A stretch of DNA of 64,000 nucleotides from contig JABBOT010000002.1 of assembly GCA_016165875.1 (NCBI GenBank), positions 13,920,605 to 13,984,604 on the forward strand, read 5' to 3'. The notes under the pieces were generated by a model. It saw only the letters and a list, made by a program, of their open reading frames with translations, made no database searches and was not told where the DNA came from. The stretch is from Acanthopleura granulata. Its lineage: Eukaryota > Mollusca > Polyplacophora > Chitonida > Chitonidae. Made by a program: the position numbers and the translations under genes. How positions within the stretch are numbered: position 1 is the stretch's first letter; each line of letters begins with the position of its first letter. This document shows positions 1 to 12,600 of this stretch, one piece after another.

Positions 1-30
1 ATGATACTCCACTTCCTCTTTGTTCTATAG

Positions 31-163
31 TGACAAGGAGACCGTGAAGACTACGTTCCGGTCCATAGGAATGGCCAGCACGGCAGCACAAGCAGTGACG
101 TTACATTTCGTCGGCAAGATTTCCGATCAAGACAATGAGCTAGTACTTACGGAGACTGCGTGA
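31..163 (+). CDS. 3'-terminal coding exon of an unidentified gene (partial)
   Basis: A pyrimidine-rich tract ending in TATAG (about 10-30) precedes an open frame that begins with one base of a split codon at 31 and ends with TGA at 161-163. It would encode 43 residues ending in ELVLTETA. The rest of the gene lies left of the window. The stretch TTFRSIGMA is faintly like the VFKSLGMA segment near the C-terminus of mu-crystallin/ornithine cyclodeaminase proteins, but the match is too short to name the gene. No AATAAA lies just downstream. I am moderately sure it is an exon and do not know its product. Confidence 0.45.
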
Positions 164-581
164 GGGCCTGTTTTTTAAATTGTTTAGGCTGCAAAATAGG
201 GCATATGTCCTTGACCACAATGGGAGGCAAGCTTGAACAAAGCAAGCTTATTTCCTATCACTTCATGTAAAACAGTTGTGGTTGTCACTTTGGGATATTA
301 TTTGACATGCGTGCTCTTGGAACTACATTTGTATATCACTCATAGCCAGTCATGATGGGAAATTTTCTGTACGTAGATTTCTATAGGCCTTTTCGCATAA
401 ATCTAATGCCGATGTAAGAAAGCCAGCTATTAAAATGCCCAGAGAACATGCAAGTTTGTTAGCGGTGATGACTACTTGTTGTCCATAGATTCGCAGTTTT
501 GGGAAAGTCACAAAACTTCATCCTGTCGCAAACATATATAAAAAATGGTAACAAAGTACATGTTGTCTCACAAAGCACTAC

Positions 582-638
582 CCCCCCCCCCAAAAAAATA
601 AATAAATCAAAAAAAAAAAAAAAAAAAGAAAAAAAAAG
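582..638. repeat. Poly-C / poly-A low-complexity tract
   Basis: A run of C is followed by A-rich sequence with AAAT units and a long A run. This could be the tail of an old retroposed element or a simple repeat. No tRNA-like head is visible next to it. Confidence 0.7.
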
Positions 639-1600
639 CATATAAACACTACAGCTTAACACAGACCGCCTATTACTACGATTTAGGCCTGTATGTGTAA
701 CTTGTCTTTCTGCTCAATTTGTAATAACATGTACAAGTCTTTCTTCATCAGTATGCACATGCGTCTTGTACAACAATGTCCACACAAGCAACCATTTGCT
801 GTTAACAGCGCTTTGTTACAAGGGCGCCAGTTTTCTTGTTAACTAATAAACTGGATTCTGCTGAAGCTTTTATCAGATAACGATGAGCAGATAACCCACA
901 TCTTAAGACGGGTCAGTTTGGTGGAGATAAAATCCCACATGTTGCTGAGTGACGAACTTTAACTGGGAGAAAAAAAAGTGGCTGGATTCAGAGTATGTTA
1001 GCTGGGCGAGAAAGGGGGTTATCTAACACAGGCTGGTTAATAAAGCTGATGTTAAATACTTCTGACGGTTCAGACGCCATACATGAAGGTTCTATCACAG
1101 AAAAAGTGCTAAAACATTGAAATTTTCCCAACAAGGATTTGCTTTTCATGAAGCATGAAATCTCAGTATGCAAAAACTTTTCTGTTTAGGTTTGTTTGGT
1201 TACGTGGTCCACATTTTTGCTTTCACTTATAGCTTGTGGATTTTAAGCTGTTTTCAATGGATTTAATTTTAGCTGGCACAAATCACGCAACACGTACATG
1301 CTGTAACCCCCGTCCACGCCATAAAACATAACACACCAGAGAAAACTGCAGGGTACGTAAGCTCACAAGAAGTGGGTGTACGGTTAAAATGTGACAAGCG
1401 CTTAAAGAGGCTATATTATATTATATATAACAGACAGAAAAATCATCAACACAAGGAGATTATATAATACATATATTGGTTTTCGATTTTTAACCGACGC
1501 TTAGTTCTTTGAACTGGTTGTAAAAATGTTCGTCAAATTTATTTGGTTTTGAATGTTATCACTATATCGAAAACCATTTACTGCCTCCTGGTTTGAACAT

Positions 1601-1667
1601 GTTCTCGCCACGATATGGCTGAAACATTGCCGATGTGGCGTTAAGCCATAATCATTCATTCATTCAA
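1601..1667 (+). mobile_element. SINE 3' tail fragment
   Basis: Sequence resembling a recurring SINE 3' end (CACGATATGGCTGAAA, then GATGTGGCGTTAA) finishes in an ATTCATTCATTC simple tail. The tRNA-like head is missing, so this is a 5'-truncated or decayed copy. Confidence 0.5.
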
Positions 1668-1837
1668 AACAAGGATTACCATCAACTATTTCAAATAATC
1701 CAGTTTTACTTTTTTTAATAGTCTGCCTGGTTATGATTGCTGAAGTTTTTCGTTGCCTTTAACGTTGATGTCGATAATGATATGCTGGCGAAATTGTTAT
1801 TGCCATGCACTGAGATTAAAGGACTTTATACCTGTTG

Positions 1838-2059
1838 GACAGATTCCAATATCTTGGATTCAGGGTAGATTTGCTTAAGTTGTTTGTAACAAACGCATAT
1901 AACTACACAGAAACAAAAGACTGTAAAAGAACCATGATAATTTAATACATTGGAGGAAATTCCTGGCATTTTACAATCTTTTGTTTCTGTGCAGTTATAT
2001 GCGTTTGTTACAAACAACTTAAGCAAATCTCTCCAGAATCTAAGATATTGGAATCTGTC
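1838..2059. repeat. Large inverted repeat (foldback / MITE-like)
   Basis: Left arm 1,838-1,928 is nearly the exact reverse complement of right arm 1,969-2,059, with about 40 bp between. The pairing begins with GACAGATTCC on the left and GGAATCTGTC on the right and continues with few mismatches. A transcript would form a hairpin of about 90 bp. No open reading frame and no clear target-site duplication are visible. A non-autonomous DNA transposon is the likeliest identity. Confidence 0.75.
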
Positions 2060-5000
2060 GAACTTACAGCTACATGTGTGATTGCATGGGTGGTATGTGC
2101 ACGTGTGACGCACACGTAAAAGTGACATGTGGAGAAAGACCCACACACAAGTTTGTCGATTTGCATTGCAGGTATTAATTAGCCATATCTTGTCAATAAC
2201 ATTTGGCTCTGATCATTTGTAATGATGCAAACGCCGGGTAAGATTTCCTCAAGATTTAATGGTTATAAATAACACTGTTTATGAATGGATCTGACTCAAT
2301 TGAATAATATATAACCAATTACTGTATGTAAAGTCATGTATGTATATTATTCACATATTGCTAGCCTATGTTTTTCCCCCCAGAGGTTCTTCCTAAAAAG
2401 ATTTCGCTCAACAGTAGACAAATGTCATGTGCTTAATCAGGTCAACAATATAGAGATCTAAAAATGCTTGCTTCACAATACGATTTGACTTATAACTAAC
2501 TACGTAACTAACTAATGTACCGTAGATAATGTACGTTGTGTTTCTATCACTAACATATATAACTCGCTAACACTCTAACATGATCTTATGCACATGGGTA
2601 CCATGAACTCTGAATAAGAACTATGTTTGATAGCATTTTAGGAAACCTCAAAAGATGATAACCTTTCGTAATCCGGAATAATCTTTAGTTCGGTTGAAAA
2701 AATAATAAAGCCATCCTGAAAATATGACCTTGCTTATCGTATTAGTCAAGGATTTATCTGATCATATCTGATGTCGGCAGTGTGTAATGTGTAGATACAT
2801 AATGGAGATAACACACATAACGGTGTGGGTATAAATACAGACTGTCATCACACGTGTCCAGCCAGGTGTGTAACAAGTCCTTGTAAAAACAATTGGCGCA
2901 TGAAAATAGAACCACGGAGTGTAAATCAGGATAAAGATGTTTAGTCTTTCACCCTGCAACACCATACGCAGACAAATAGGTCCTGGAATAACTGCAAGGG
3001 GTAACGCATATGATTGTGAGTAGACTGCCGCTGCAGATCGCCATGAACTGACAATCAGTGGTGGCTAATGCTTTGGATTATATCCCCTTGAGGGTCGTTC
3101 AGACCGATCATCGCTGCTTGGTATACAAAGCTAATCATCTGATATTGTTACATTTTCTGTGGCGCGGCCTGTCATTGACCCCATTGTGCACACAGACCAC
3201 CACGGTGACAAAGAAGGACGGTTTTTCTTTGTTGTCTTTAGTTTTGATAATGTCAAGGCAATTAGCCGCTGATTGTCGTGTATTTTATGCTTTGCCTTGT
3301 CGAATGCACCGAAGTCACAGACTCTCCAGCGACATTTCTCAGAGTAACATAACCTCATCAGTGTAGTCAAATATATCGACACGACATTTACAATAAGTAG
3401 TGTTCCCATTGTACATCTAAACAATAGAGACTCTGGATACTCATTTATCTGCTACCAAAATAGCTGTCATCAAGAGAAAGGTATAGTTTTTTTGATAAGA
3501 TGTTCTTGTCTTTTCTGATCAACTTTCGATTTGTTTCGGAAATCTAATTCCAACTGGTTTACAAGTAGTAGTTTTAATATGGCAGTGCTGTAATGCTGGT
3601 AATGCTGTCCTTGGCTGGAAAGGTCATTTCCCTCATAGACAGAGTTTAACAGCTACATATTGTCTGCATTGTGTAAGTACTTTATGTGCAAATGGATCTT
3701 ACATGGAATCCGTTATATTATAAGTGTGACAAAAAAAGATTTCTGCATGAAAAGTGTTGACAAATCAGTACAGGAAAGACTTAACTATGCTGTATGTCGG
3801 GTGTTGACATTTTAACCTTCCCTATAAGGGGTCTGTCATGGTTGAAGGGATTTAATACATGCATGATTGTTTCTGATTTCCAGAAATTTATGGATCGCTG
3901 GTTAAAACATCAATCGCTCTAACGGCAATCCGATGGCAATTGCATCATTTGCTTTTATGAACACGTCCTACTATGATTCAATGATGTGTTTGTATGGTTG
4001 GCTGTGCTGTATGGGTTGACATGGATGACTGAATGTGAGAAAGTACAGAGCAAAATTGCGTCTTCGCTCAATACGAACAATAACTGCAGAAACGAAAGAA
4101 AACTTTGTACATATGTGCTTTTGTCTTAAATAAAGGGGACACAGAATTTCACAATGCTAACCATTAAACAACACTGTCAAACAACACTGTCAGATAACAC
4201 ATTAAATGTAACTTTCAGAAAAATATGTCCGGTTTGTCATTTTGTTCATGTAGTAGCCGAAGAAACGGATAAGTAAGTATGGAAACATATGAGGGCATCC
4301 CAAATAACAACCGCGACCGACAATGTGTAGCGTGTAGCAATAAGGCAGGAACTAACGGTAGGAAGGGAGACAACTTGTAGTAATACACGCATTTAGCAAT
4401 GTTATCAGAGTGGACACCCTTTGGTTAATCTGGGAGATTAAGTAAGGGTGAGACTAAGTAATCTAACAGTATTTTCGGTGGCAAAATTCTAATACAGCAC
4501 AGTCTTTGTATGTTATTCTATGTCGTTGTTGTGAACAAAATTGAACGGATTTTACTGTTTCATAAAACACATAAGACAAAAAATATCGTAAGTTTTCGAT
4601 TTGATACATACTTACGTTTGAGATCCTTTGACAACATATTGCCAGCTAGAGTGACGCTTAAATATTTAACAGGAACGGATGTCCAGCTTTTCAAAATTTT
4701 TGTGGACTCCAGTGATATACACGTTGCATAGCTCATGTTGTCAAATTTTGTCTCCTGCAAGTAATAAACAGATGTCTATATATGATAGGGGCAATATTAT
4801 TGTCTTCTTAGGCGATTTTTATGCTCTATCTATGTCGTGTAATGTGAGATGGAATATAACATGGATGGGATGGGAAGACCGATAAATGTACTTCAGCTCA
4901 ATGACACTACAAACAGCAATACAACCACAAACACAATGATATATTGTGAACATTGACCAAAATGAAAAGATGTTCAAGTTATACATGCAATTAATTTCTC

Positions 5001-5286
5001 AGTGAGTCGTTTAACTGGACTTTCCTGGCCTCCTTAAAAATCAAATAAATGTTGTTGTTAATTATTTGTATTTGCAAATTGCATCAAAACGTGTTTGGAA
5101 TCTGTGACGTCATGTCCATCATCTCTGCCGTGTGCTCTAGACTCTTCCTCTCGAAGCTCTCTCTAACGCCCATGGAAACTTCGGAAGAACGAAGCTGAGA
5201 AAATTGTCAACCGAGTTTTTGAGCTTTGAGGATATTTGTGTTCCCGATTCATGGATGAGAATGCCATAAATCGTATGCCTATACTT

Positions 5287-5310
5287 ATATTTATATATAT
5301 ATATATATCT
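5287..5310. repeat. AT microsatellite
   Basis: A run of TA dinucleotides. Confidence 0.8.
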
Positions 5311-5484
5311 CACGCGCTAAAATAGCTGTAACAATGTCTTCCGGCTAGTAAGAATCTTGAACTACTAGCTTATTGATAACATATAACTATGGGCTCTTAT
5401 TTGAAAATGATGTTGTTGTTATTTTAGTGGAGACCGACAGTGATTGGACTATATCCCAGTCCATTATTCAATATAAAACACTAC

Positions 5485-5645
5485 AGCGTGCATGGAGAGT
5501 AAAACCAGAGTGCTAAGCGACGACAGTGTGATAATTAGCAAATAGGCACACGTAGGCCTAACCGATGAAATCCCGGTCTTCGCCGTTGTCAATTTACTTC
5601 AGTCAAAGTTTTATTCCAACTGTTCGCGTAAATGCATCAATACAT
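5485..5645 (+). repeat. Dispersed repeat family D, copy 1
   Basis: Shares ordered blocks with copies at 6,828, 27,608, 32,583, 51,035 and 56,217: GTAAAACCAGA, then a block like CGACAGTGTGATAATT, then TTGTCAATTTAC, then AGTTTTATTCCAA, then GTAAATGC. It has no coding potential and no clear RNA polymerase III boxes. The class is unknown. Confidence 0.5.
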
Positions 5646-6294
5646 GCAACAACAACTTACACCCCCCTTGCACTTGTGGCTTCAACATACTGTAATTCTT
5701 CAATGTTTTCGCATTGTTTGCAAGGTGTTTATTCCAGCGTATTGAGAAGGCATTGATTCTGTGTTGTCTGGTAAAATCACACTTTTTGTGAAGCTCTGCA
5801 ACTGACCAATCCAACCGATGTAGTTTTGTCTCCAGAATCAAATTAAAAATGTGCATAAATTACACTGAAAGTGGCTCTTTCATATGGGATAAGAGCGTAA
5901 TTAGGTAAAAATGCAGCAATTTACAGGCTTCACTGGTCTAGCATTAGGCCTACTACTAACGCCCTGTTGTCATCACGCATAGGCCTAATCAATGAACACA
6001 TAAGTAACGTTTGTCTAATGATCTGATTTAACGACAAACGTAAAGAATACATTGCGACCTGTGTCATTATTACCTTATTATTATTAGGCTTTATTACAAC
6101 CACGTATAGCCTACTGGGCTGAAAACAGAAAGGTCATATTGCTTAGCCGGAGGACAAGAAACAACTGAAACTCGTGACTGACTGCGCTGACAAAGTAGAC
6201 CTACACAGCCAGCGCAGTTTGAGCACAGAACATCTCTGTGCTGTTGTTTACATCATCTGTGTGTATGACAAGTGACTTACATATTTATGAAACG

Positions 6295-6387
6295 ATGGAC
6301 ACCAGGCAACGAAATATTGTTGACAAAATGGCGAAAACTGGGCCCCCGACAGTGGATGGTAAAGACAGTGTCGAGGACAAGCATCAG
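6295..6387 (+). CDS. Possible first coding exon of an unidentified gene
   Basis: An ATG at 6,295 opens 31 codons that run to a plausible donor, CAG|GTTAGG, at 6,388. A second in-frame ATG sits in the context AAAATGGCG, a start/YY1-like context common in housekeeping first exons. The sequence upstream (6,170-6,290) is less AT-rich than its surroundings. I could not find a matching second exon. It could be an unused open frame. Confidence 0.2.
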
Positions 6388-6827
6388 GTTAGGATACTGT
6401 CACTTGTGCAAGAATTGTGCAGCTTTCAGTCTGACCTCGAAAATTTACAACCTGCATTATTCAGACAATAGAAATACAATGGAAGACACATATGTAAAAC
6501 GAGATTTTACCCCTACACATAGACACGAACAGTAGGCCTATGCAACGATAAGGGAGGATATGCATGGCTTAGATCTACATGAGTTATTCCCCCCTGAAAG
6601 TGGCACTTTCCTGGTAGATGTCATAGCAGGGCCACATACAGTATTGTGGAAAAGTTAGAAATAAAAGAATGTAATAACAGACGTTCGAATACTAGTCGTC
6701 AACAATGATGGGTGTTCCGGGTAAATAATCACAAGACCAAAATCCAAAACTCCCAACACAAACAACCAAAAAGTAAGAAAGATATCAAGCAAGAAACTGT
6801 GACGGCACAATTGCACGAGATATAAGG

Positions 6828-7000
6828 GAATGAGTACAGGGTAAAACCAGAGGAGCAACGACGGTGTGGTAATTGTCAAATGGTCATGCGTATTGAAATG
6901 CAACCTTTTAACAATTTACATGTATCTCAGTTAGAGTTTTCTTCAACTTGTCGTGCAAATGTTCAGATATTAGGAAATTAAACGCCTTCTAGCACCATGG
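6828..7000 (+). repeat. Dispersed repeat family D, copy 2
   Basis: Has the same order of blocks as the copy at 5,485: GTAAAACCAGAGGAGC, ACGACGGTGTG, CAATTTACATG, TAGAGTTTTCTTC, and the end block AGCACCATGG, which is also seen in the unit 1 and unit 2 copies. Confidence 0.55.
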
Positions 7001-7256
7001 ATTCTGCAAGGTGAGGCGAATAATTCACCGATGGTAATTGCAATTTATTAGACGTCCGTACTACTGTGACCCCTTTTAATGGTGGCTCCAACTGGAGTGC
7101 TAGGAGTAGCTTAAACCCCAGACTTTTGATGTTGTTAATGGCGAAATCTCCCACATATTGGTGAAAGGCAAGTATAGTCTCGGCAAACGCGAAACAAGAC
7201 CAGCAAACGCAACACAACCTACCACTTACTTACTACCACTAAGGTTCTTTCACCAA

Positions 7257-7376
7257 TGGAAGCGTAAGAATCTTAAGAAAGCCTTTGCTCCAGAATGGGA
7301 TTGAGCCTACATATGTTTCGTGTGTCCAGCAGCGCTTGAAAGGCATGTACCTTAACCGCTCTGCCACCGTTCGCTC
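7257..7376 (-). mobile_element. tRNA-derived SINE head fragment
   Basis: Read on the minus strand, this starts with a tRNA-like head containing an A-box-like TGGCAGAGCGGTTAAGG and a B-box-like GGCTCAATCCC. Related, more decayed heads occur at about 24,945-25,010 and 48,880-48,945. The cloverleaf is not complete enough to call a tRNA gene. Confidence 0.45.
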
Positions 7377-8359
7377 TCCATCCCTTTATTACGAGATAGT
7401 TTCATGAGAGTTTGTATGGAAGATGCCTAGTCTGTTTAAATCTCACGTCACACATTCATCCCTGTTGATGAGACAATAAAAATTCTCGGCTCGAAGCAGG
7501 GATTAAATCCGCTGATCTTGTTTCGAAGCCACTGAAGTTTTATATCATATTATTTTCTATTATATCCTCCAGAACATAGATGATTCTAATTCTAATCCAC
7601 GTACTGGATTCCCTATCTTGTAAAGATAACAGTGTGTCACAAGCTGAAGTTTAAAGTTATGGAATCTGGATTCCTCTAGATTGTAACTCACTCCGAAGAC
7701 TAGTTTATGTGCATTTCGGAAACAGTGATATTTAACCAGTCAGCTGGAACGTGGAGCCCTTTCCTCAAATAAACCAGATATCTCTTTCGAGTGTTGCATC
7801 TATGAGCATATGCAAAATGGGTCATACGTGGGATAAACAAAAGCACATGGTCATTCCGGCCTACGCTGTAACATTAAAAACACTGGTGACAGCCCTGGAT
7901 TCGGCTCATTTCCATTTCCATTTTCTTATATGTGTTTATCAAAGTTTTCGATCTGGAACTATGATCTTGCCCTTGTAATGTATCAGATGTCACAGATTCG
8001 CATTATATGCTCAACATTTGCTGAATAGTGTATATTTGCTGAATACCGATGGTAACGGCGCTTTAACATAGTCAAGTGGGTTTGTTTGTCCCACAGCGAA
8101 GATGTCTTAGTCATATGCACTATGACAGCCATCTGGCTTAGTGCTGTAGAAGGGGCTGGTCGTAAGTAAGCTAACAAACCCTAACATACCTGCACATAAT
8201 ATATCTAGGGTCGTCGGTTCCCTTATTTACTCCCTCATTTTTTCAATAATAACGAACCACTCGGTCCCCGTTGTTACAATGTTACCATATATGAATTTAC
8301 AAATAAACAAGTACATTACAAACATTTTTGCAACGTCATGCATGGAATATACAGGCTAC

Positions 8360-8720
8360 GACTGGGAGTGGTCCGACTGGTTAAAGTGCTTGCATTTTCA
8401 CCCCTTAATTACACGCGATGCGAGTTCAGACCTGGCCTTGGACGTGGAAAATTTGTACGTTCCCACCCTCGCTCCGACTGTTCGTGGCACCATAGTGGCT
8501 AGATGACGTTGATGGCGCAAGGCTGGCAGTTTGTACAGTGTAAAGTTCCTCGAAAATGACCAGTCCTCCTCCAATATATGGTCTGCAGAGTGCATATCAA
8601 TGTGGGGTGGGCATATGAGTTAGACATCGGAAATGTTCGTCTGTAACTTGCCAAAGGTCGGTGGTTTGGCCCCGGGAGCCACTGAGTATGGCATAAAACA
8701 GCAATGGAATAAATCAAATA
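8360..8720 (+). mobile_element. tRNA-derived SINE, decayed
   Basis: A tRNA-like start (GTGGTCCGACTGGTTAAAG, with GCGAGTTCAGACC as a B-box-like element) is followed by a body that ends in an AAATCAAATAAATAAG tail. The segment near 8,640-8,690 (ACTTGCCAAAGGTCGGTGG) resembles the 3' part of the repeats at 35,210-35,345 and 58,664-58,858, suggesting one family. Confidence 0.4.
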
Positions 8721-9479
8721 AATAAGTCAAGGGTGATAGACCTAATTCTATCTGGTTTAATATATCGAAAAACCATTTTCAGTGCATGATGAGTTACTGG
8801 TGATGCACTATTGAGTGCCTCTTCTTCCTCCCCAAACAAAGCATGAATTACATTTTATTGACAACAGGACAATTTATTTAGTAGTGTTTCGACGGCGAAA
8901 TGTACAGCACTGTCTGTGTATTCCTACTGATAACCCATCTATCCCCACCATGTAGGAGGTATAAGTTGACCAAGATAAGTCTGACATTGTTATCAAAAAT
9001 ATGTCATATCTGAGATAAATCCGCCCTGTATCATTAAAAATGTTAACTTAGTGACCAAGTCATGTGCACACTCTAGCTGACGTTTGACCATCGATGTTTA
9101 CTCAGGATCATGAAGACGGACTCTGTAGGTCTAGGCGTGGACTTAGTAATGCAGATGTCTTTTTTGTAATTTATCGAGAATTCCTCACTGAGCGACAAAA
9201 CTATTTCTGACCTATCTGATATGGGCGCTTCCTCGGTTTTTGCTGCAACATGTAGGCTGATTCTTTACTTAAGCTCGATGACTTTCAGGTAGAATTCTAG
9301 TTTTGTAAGAATTGTACAAAAATATCCATCTCGGAGAAGAAATTGCTCTAGATCAGGTCATATGCAGAAAAACAAAGACAAAAGTACAGTGACGGTGACA
9401 GTACAGTGAGACGCGGTGGTGTGCACGAATCTCCAAGTCTGATCTGACCTGTTGTTTTGGCTTGAAGGAGCTAGTGGGC

Positions 9480-9667
9480 ATGGAGAAACTGAGGAAGTTC
9501 AGACGCCGACAGCCAGAGGGCTATGCCTTGTTTATTGGAGTGGTTTGCTTCCTGTTTGTGATATTCTTGGCGTTCCTAGGGGGAGGATTAGGTTGGAATA
9601 CCTCGCAGCACGATAAACAGCATTCCAGAAACAAACTGAACGTTGGAGAACGAATGCGTTTCAACAG
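9480..9667 (+). CDS. GH31 gene exon 1 (signal anchor)
   Basis: Encodes residues 1-62 plus two bases of codon 63, ending at donor CAG|GTCAGT. It supplies the basic cytoplasmic tail (MEKLRKFRRRQ) and the single membrane-spanning segment. Confidence 0.85.
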
Positions 9668-12600
9668 GTCAGTTCTAGTTAAGATAATAGATCCGTTTAG
9701 GAAACTTTTTCATTCTTATCTGACTCTCCGGTTCATTATATACAAAACGGCTTTAAACGTTTTCTCTGATTCTCACAACTTGAACGCGTGTTTTACCCAA
9801 GTATACACACAGGTTAAGAAGGTCTGGATAGACTGACGAACAACGGTCAATGTGTATGATTGAATTTAGCCTCACCCACACATCAGTAGAGATATTAAAT
9901 GTTGGAATGTTGACCCTGGGGAATACATAATAACGGCAGAGTTGGGAAGGCACTACTTAAGGCAATCTGCTTTACATAAAAGAACACGCAGTCAGAAACA
10001 CTTAAATTTCCGCGTCAATTCGATGGCAGATTCTAACATTGAAACGAAGCTTGTTCACTTTGAAATGAACAAGCACTTTTGATTCACTTAAAACTGATTC
10101 AACTCTAGCCCAAGCCTTTCCTTTTGGAAGCGAATCAGATTGTGTGTATATAAAAATTCCCCCGATGACATACATGTTGTCTTTGTCTTTAAAGAACGGA
10201 CACGGTTTTAGTGTATTTGAGCCTGTTCTAAAAAGGGGGTCGTATTCCAGATTTTCCTAAAAGCATGAAAAGCATCCGTAAACTGACTTTATTTTGAATT
10301 CCTTTACTTTATGACTTAATGGAGGCTCCGCGCTGCAAAATAGTGCCAGCTAATTAACGATGGAATGATTTACTTCTTAATAAAGTGTAAACATTGAATA
10401 ATACACAAAACCTGCGTTTTAGTCGGTATAATGTTTCGAGGGTTAATGTAATATATTAAATGTTGATTTCACAAAGCCATGTTATTTTCATATTTTGCAA
10501 TATTATAGGCATTATGTCAGTCAAATAGTCGCACTTTCTGTTTGATACCTGCAATATCATGATTTGTTTCCTCGATTAACTTACAGCATCGACGGTAAAT
10601 TTCATCTTGGAAACCCCGAGCGTCCAGAAGACCCGTCTCTCGCTGGTGTCTTGACATCAGGGACACAGACTAGTGGGTTTGCTGCGCCTTGCAACGACTA
10701 CAGTGGCTCTGGTACCTGTATTGAATGGCCAAAACAGGTCAGGTTGATCATAGAAACAGAGTCAGACTCCACTTTAACCTGTCACACTTTGAGTTGGCAA
10801 CCTTTGTCACAGAGCTTGATCCCCGGAGACTGTTTCTCTATTGGCCATGCGCACTGGTACGGCGGTGCGCAGGTATCCAACCAGAGATGGCCGATAGAGA
10901 CCGGAAGCCAGTATAACGACTTTCCGTTTCTTCCTGGAGGAGATCAAGTCGGCTATGACGAGTCTCTGGTGGAGAGGTACTGGCTCTCGTCCAATGGCGT
11001 CGCTATAAAAGCAGACGACAGTATCCCACTTCACGTGACCTGGAATCGGCATGGCGATGGGAATCTATGCCTCATCTCAAACTACTCAGGCCCCTACAGA
11101 CCGATAGACGGTGCCCTTCCTCTTTTAAAATATCACATATGTCAGTCTGAGGATTTGATGTCGGTACACGTCGCCATGGCAGCTAAATTCTTCGCTAAAC
11201 CTCGCCAGATTCCTGACACCAAAATGCTGATAAGTCCCGTCTGGTCTACGTGGGCTAAATACCATGTGAAAATCAACCGCACTAAACTGTTGGATATGGC
11301 TGACGAGATTGAGTCGGAGGGATACACACACAGCCAAATTGAGATCGACGATAAGTACTCCAGCTCCTACGGGGCATTCGATTTCGACGAAGAGGATTTT
11401 CCGAATGCCACAGAGATGATCCAGACCCTGAAGTCAAGGGGATTTCGGATCACTGCCTGGATTACCCCATTCGCCAATGTCGAGTCTCCAATATTCATGG
11501 TTTGTAAATTGGGAATCGTCTATTACGAAAGCAATTCGTGCAAGTTCATGCTGTGCAAGGTGTTGTTCATTTATACTGTATTCCTTGTTTGGTATCTTAT
11601 TTTTATGGTAAGAGACGTCTGCTATCAAGAAGTCTTTCACGAAAACAAAATTCCCTCAAATCTTAATCTTAGTCGTGATTGGGGGAAACTTCAAGATAGA
11701 TTAAAAGGAAAAACCTTGCAAGAATGGTGAGTGAAAAGATCGTTAAAAACCGTGTCTGAAAATATTTTGTTTTTGATTTTTTATATTTTTTTTTCATTTT
11801 TTGGACCACAGCAAACGAAGTCAAATATTATGATTGTATGGTGGGTTTTATGTTATGGATATTGATGATGTGGTTCGCCAATGACGTCACGAAAACTTTT
11901 CTATGGTCCGCAAGCAAAAATTTAATGCCATATTAGCGTTTTCATACACAGACAAACATTACAGGAGCACTCTCCACAAGATCTTTATTCAGAGCTGAAC
12001 ATAAAGGTGTAAAAATGTTGTGATACATCACTGGGGAACTACATTGTCAATACGGTCCATAAACCCACCACACAATCACAATATTTGACTGCGTTTGTTT
12101 TAGTGAAGAAAAAAATGTAAAAAATTGAGAGGAGGTATTTTCAGACAAAATTTTTCATGGTCTTTTCACTCACCATAATTTCATTTTTGTAGTCTTTCCC
12201 TTTAATCTTTGTTTCGTTAAGTGTTATATTTGCTTCATTGCGACCATGTCCAAATCCACAACCACCATTCCATTATATATATTCCATTAGTTGCTGCTTT
12301 TAACATAGGCAAGCTGCAAATAGGATATGGCAAGCAGATCTGTAAATTTAATAATGAATGGTTCAGATTTATGCGAAGATGGTAATACATATCATAAATA
12401 ATGTGGATGATCATGACTTTAATGTATTGATGGTTGAAGATGAAACGAGACAAGTGTATTTAATTTATTTATTTATTTATTTGATTGATGTTTTGCGCCA
12501 CACTCAAGAATATTTCACTTATACGACGGCGGCCAGCATTATGGTGGGAAGAAACCAGACAGAGCCCGGAGGAAACTCACGACCATCCGCAGGTTGCTGG

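Larger units (their letters stand above)
164..6294. other. Gene-poor intergenic sequence
   Basis: I see no supported gene here. Open frames are short, many lack an ATG, and several overlap on opposite strands (for example 3,058-3,424). The stretch holds a homopolymer/low-complexity tract, a SINE tail, a large inverted repeat, an AT microsatellite and one copy of a dispersed repeat, all listed separately. Confidence 0.6.
6388..9479. other. Intergenic sequence with repeat fragments
   Basis: Contains dispersed repeat D copy 2 and two tRNA-like SINE remnants, listed separately. The remainder, including the 5' flank of the GH31 gene (8,720-9,479), shows no supported gene. No TATA box or other promoter signal stands out before 9,480. 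Confidence 0.5.

Noticed and set aside
3058..3424. Overlapping open frames on both strands
   Set aside because: The plus frame lacks an ATG start, neither has a recognisable domain, and no splice or polyadenylation context supports them.
6655..6903. Hydrophobic minus-strand frame of 82 codons
   Set aside because: It overlaps a dispersed repeat, lacks any family resemblance and is explained by T-rich composition.
10564..11730. Long open frame read as one exon through 11,730
   Set aside because: The family alignment breaks after SPIFM at 11,499, where a GT donor lies, and resumes exactly in phase at 12,823. The tail after 11,499 is unrelated to GH31.
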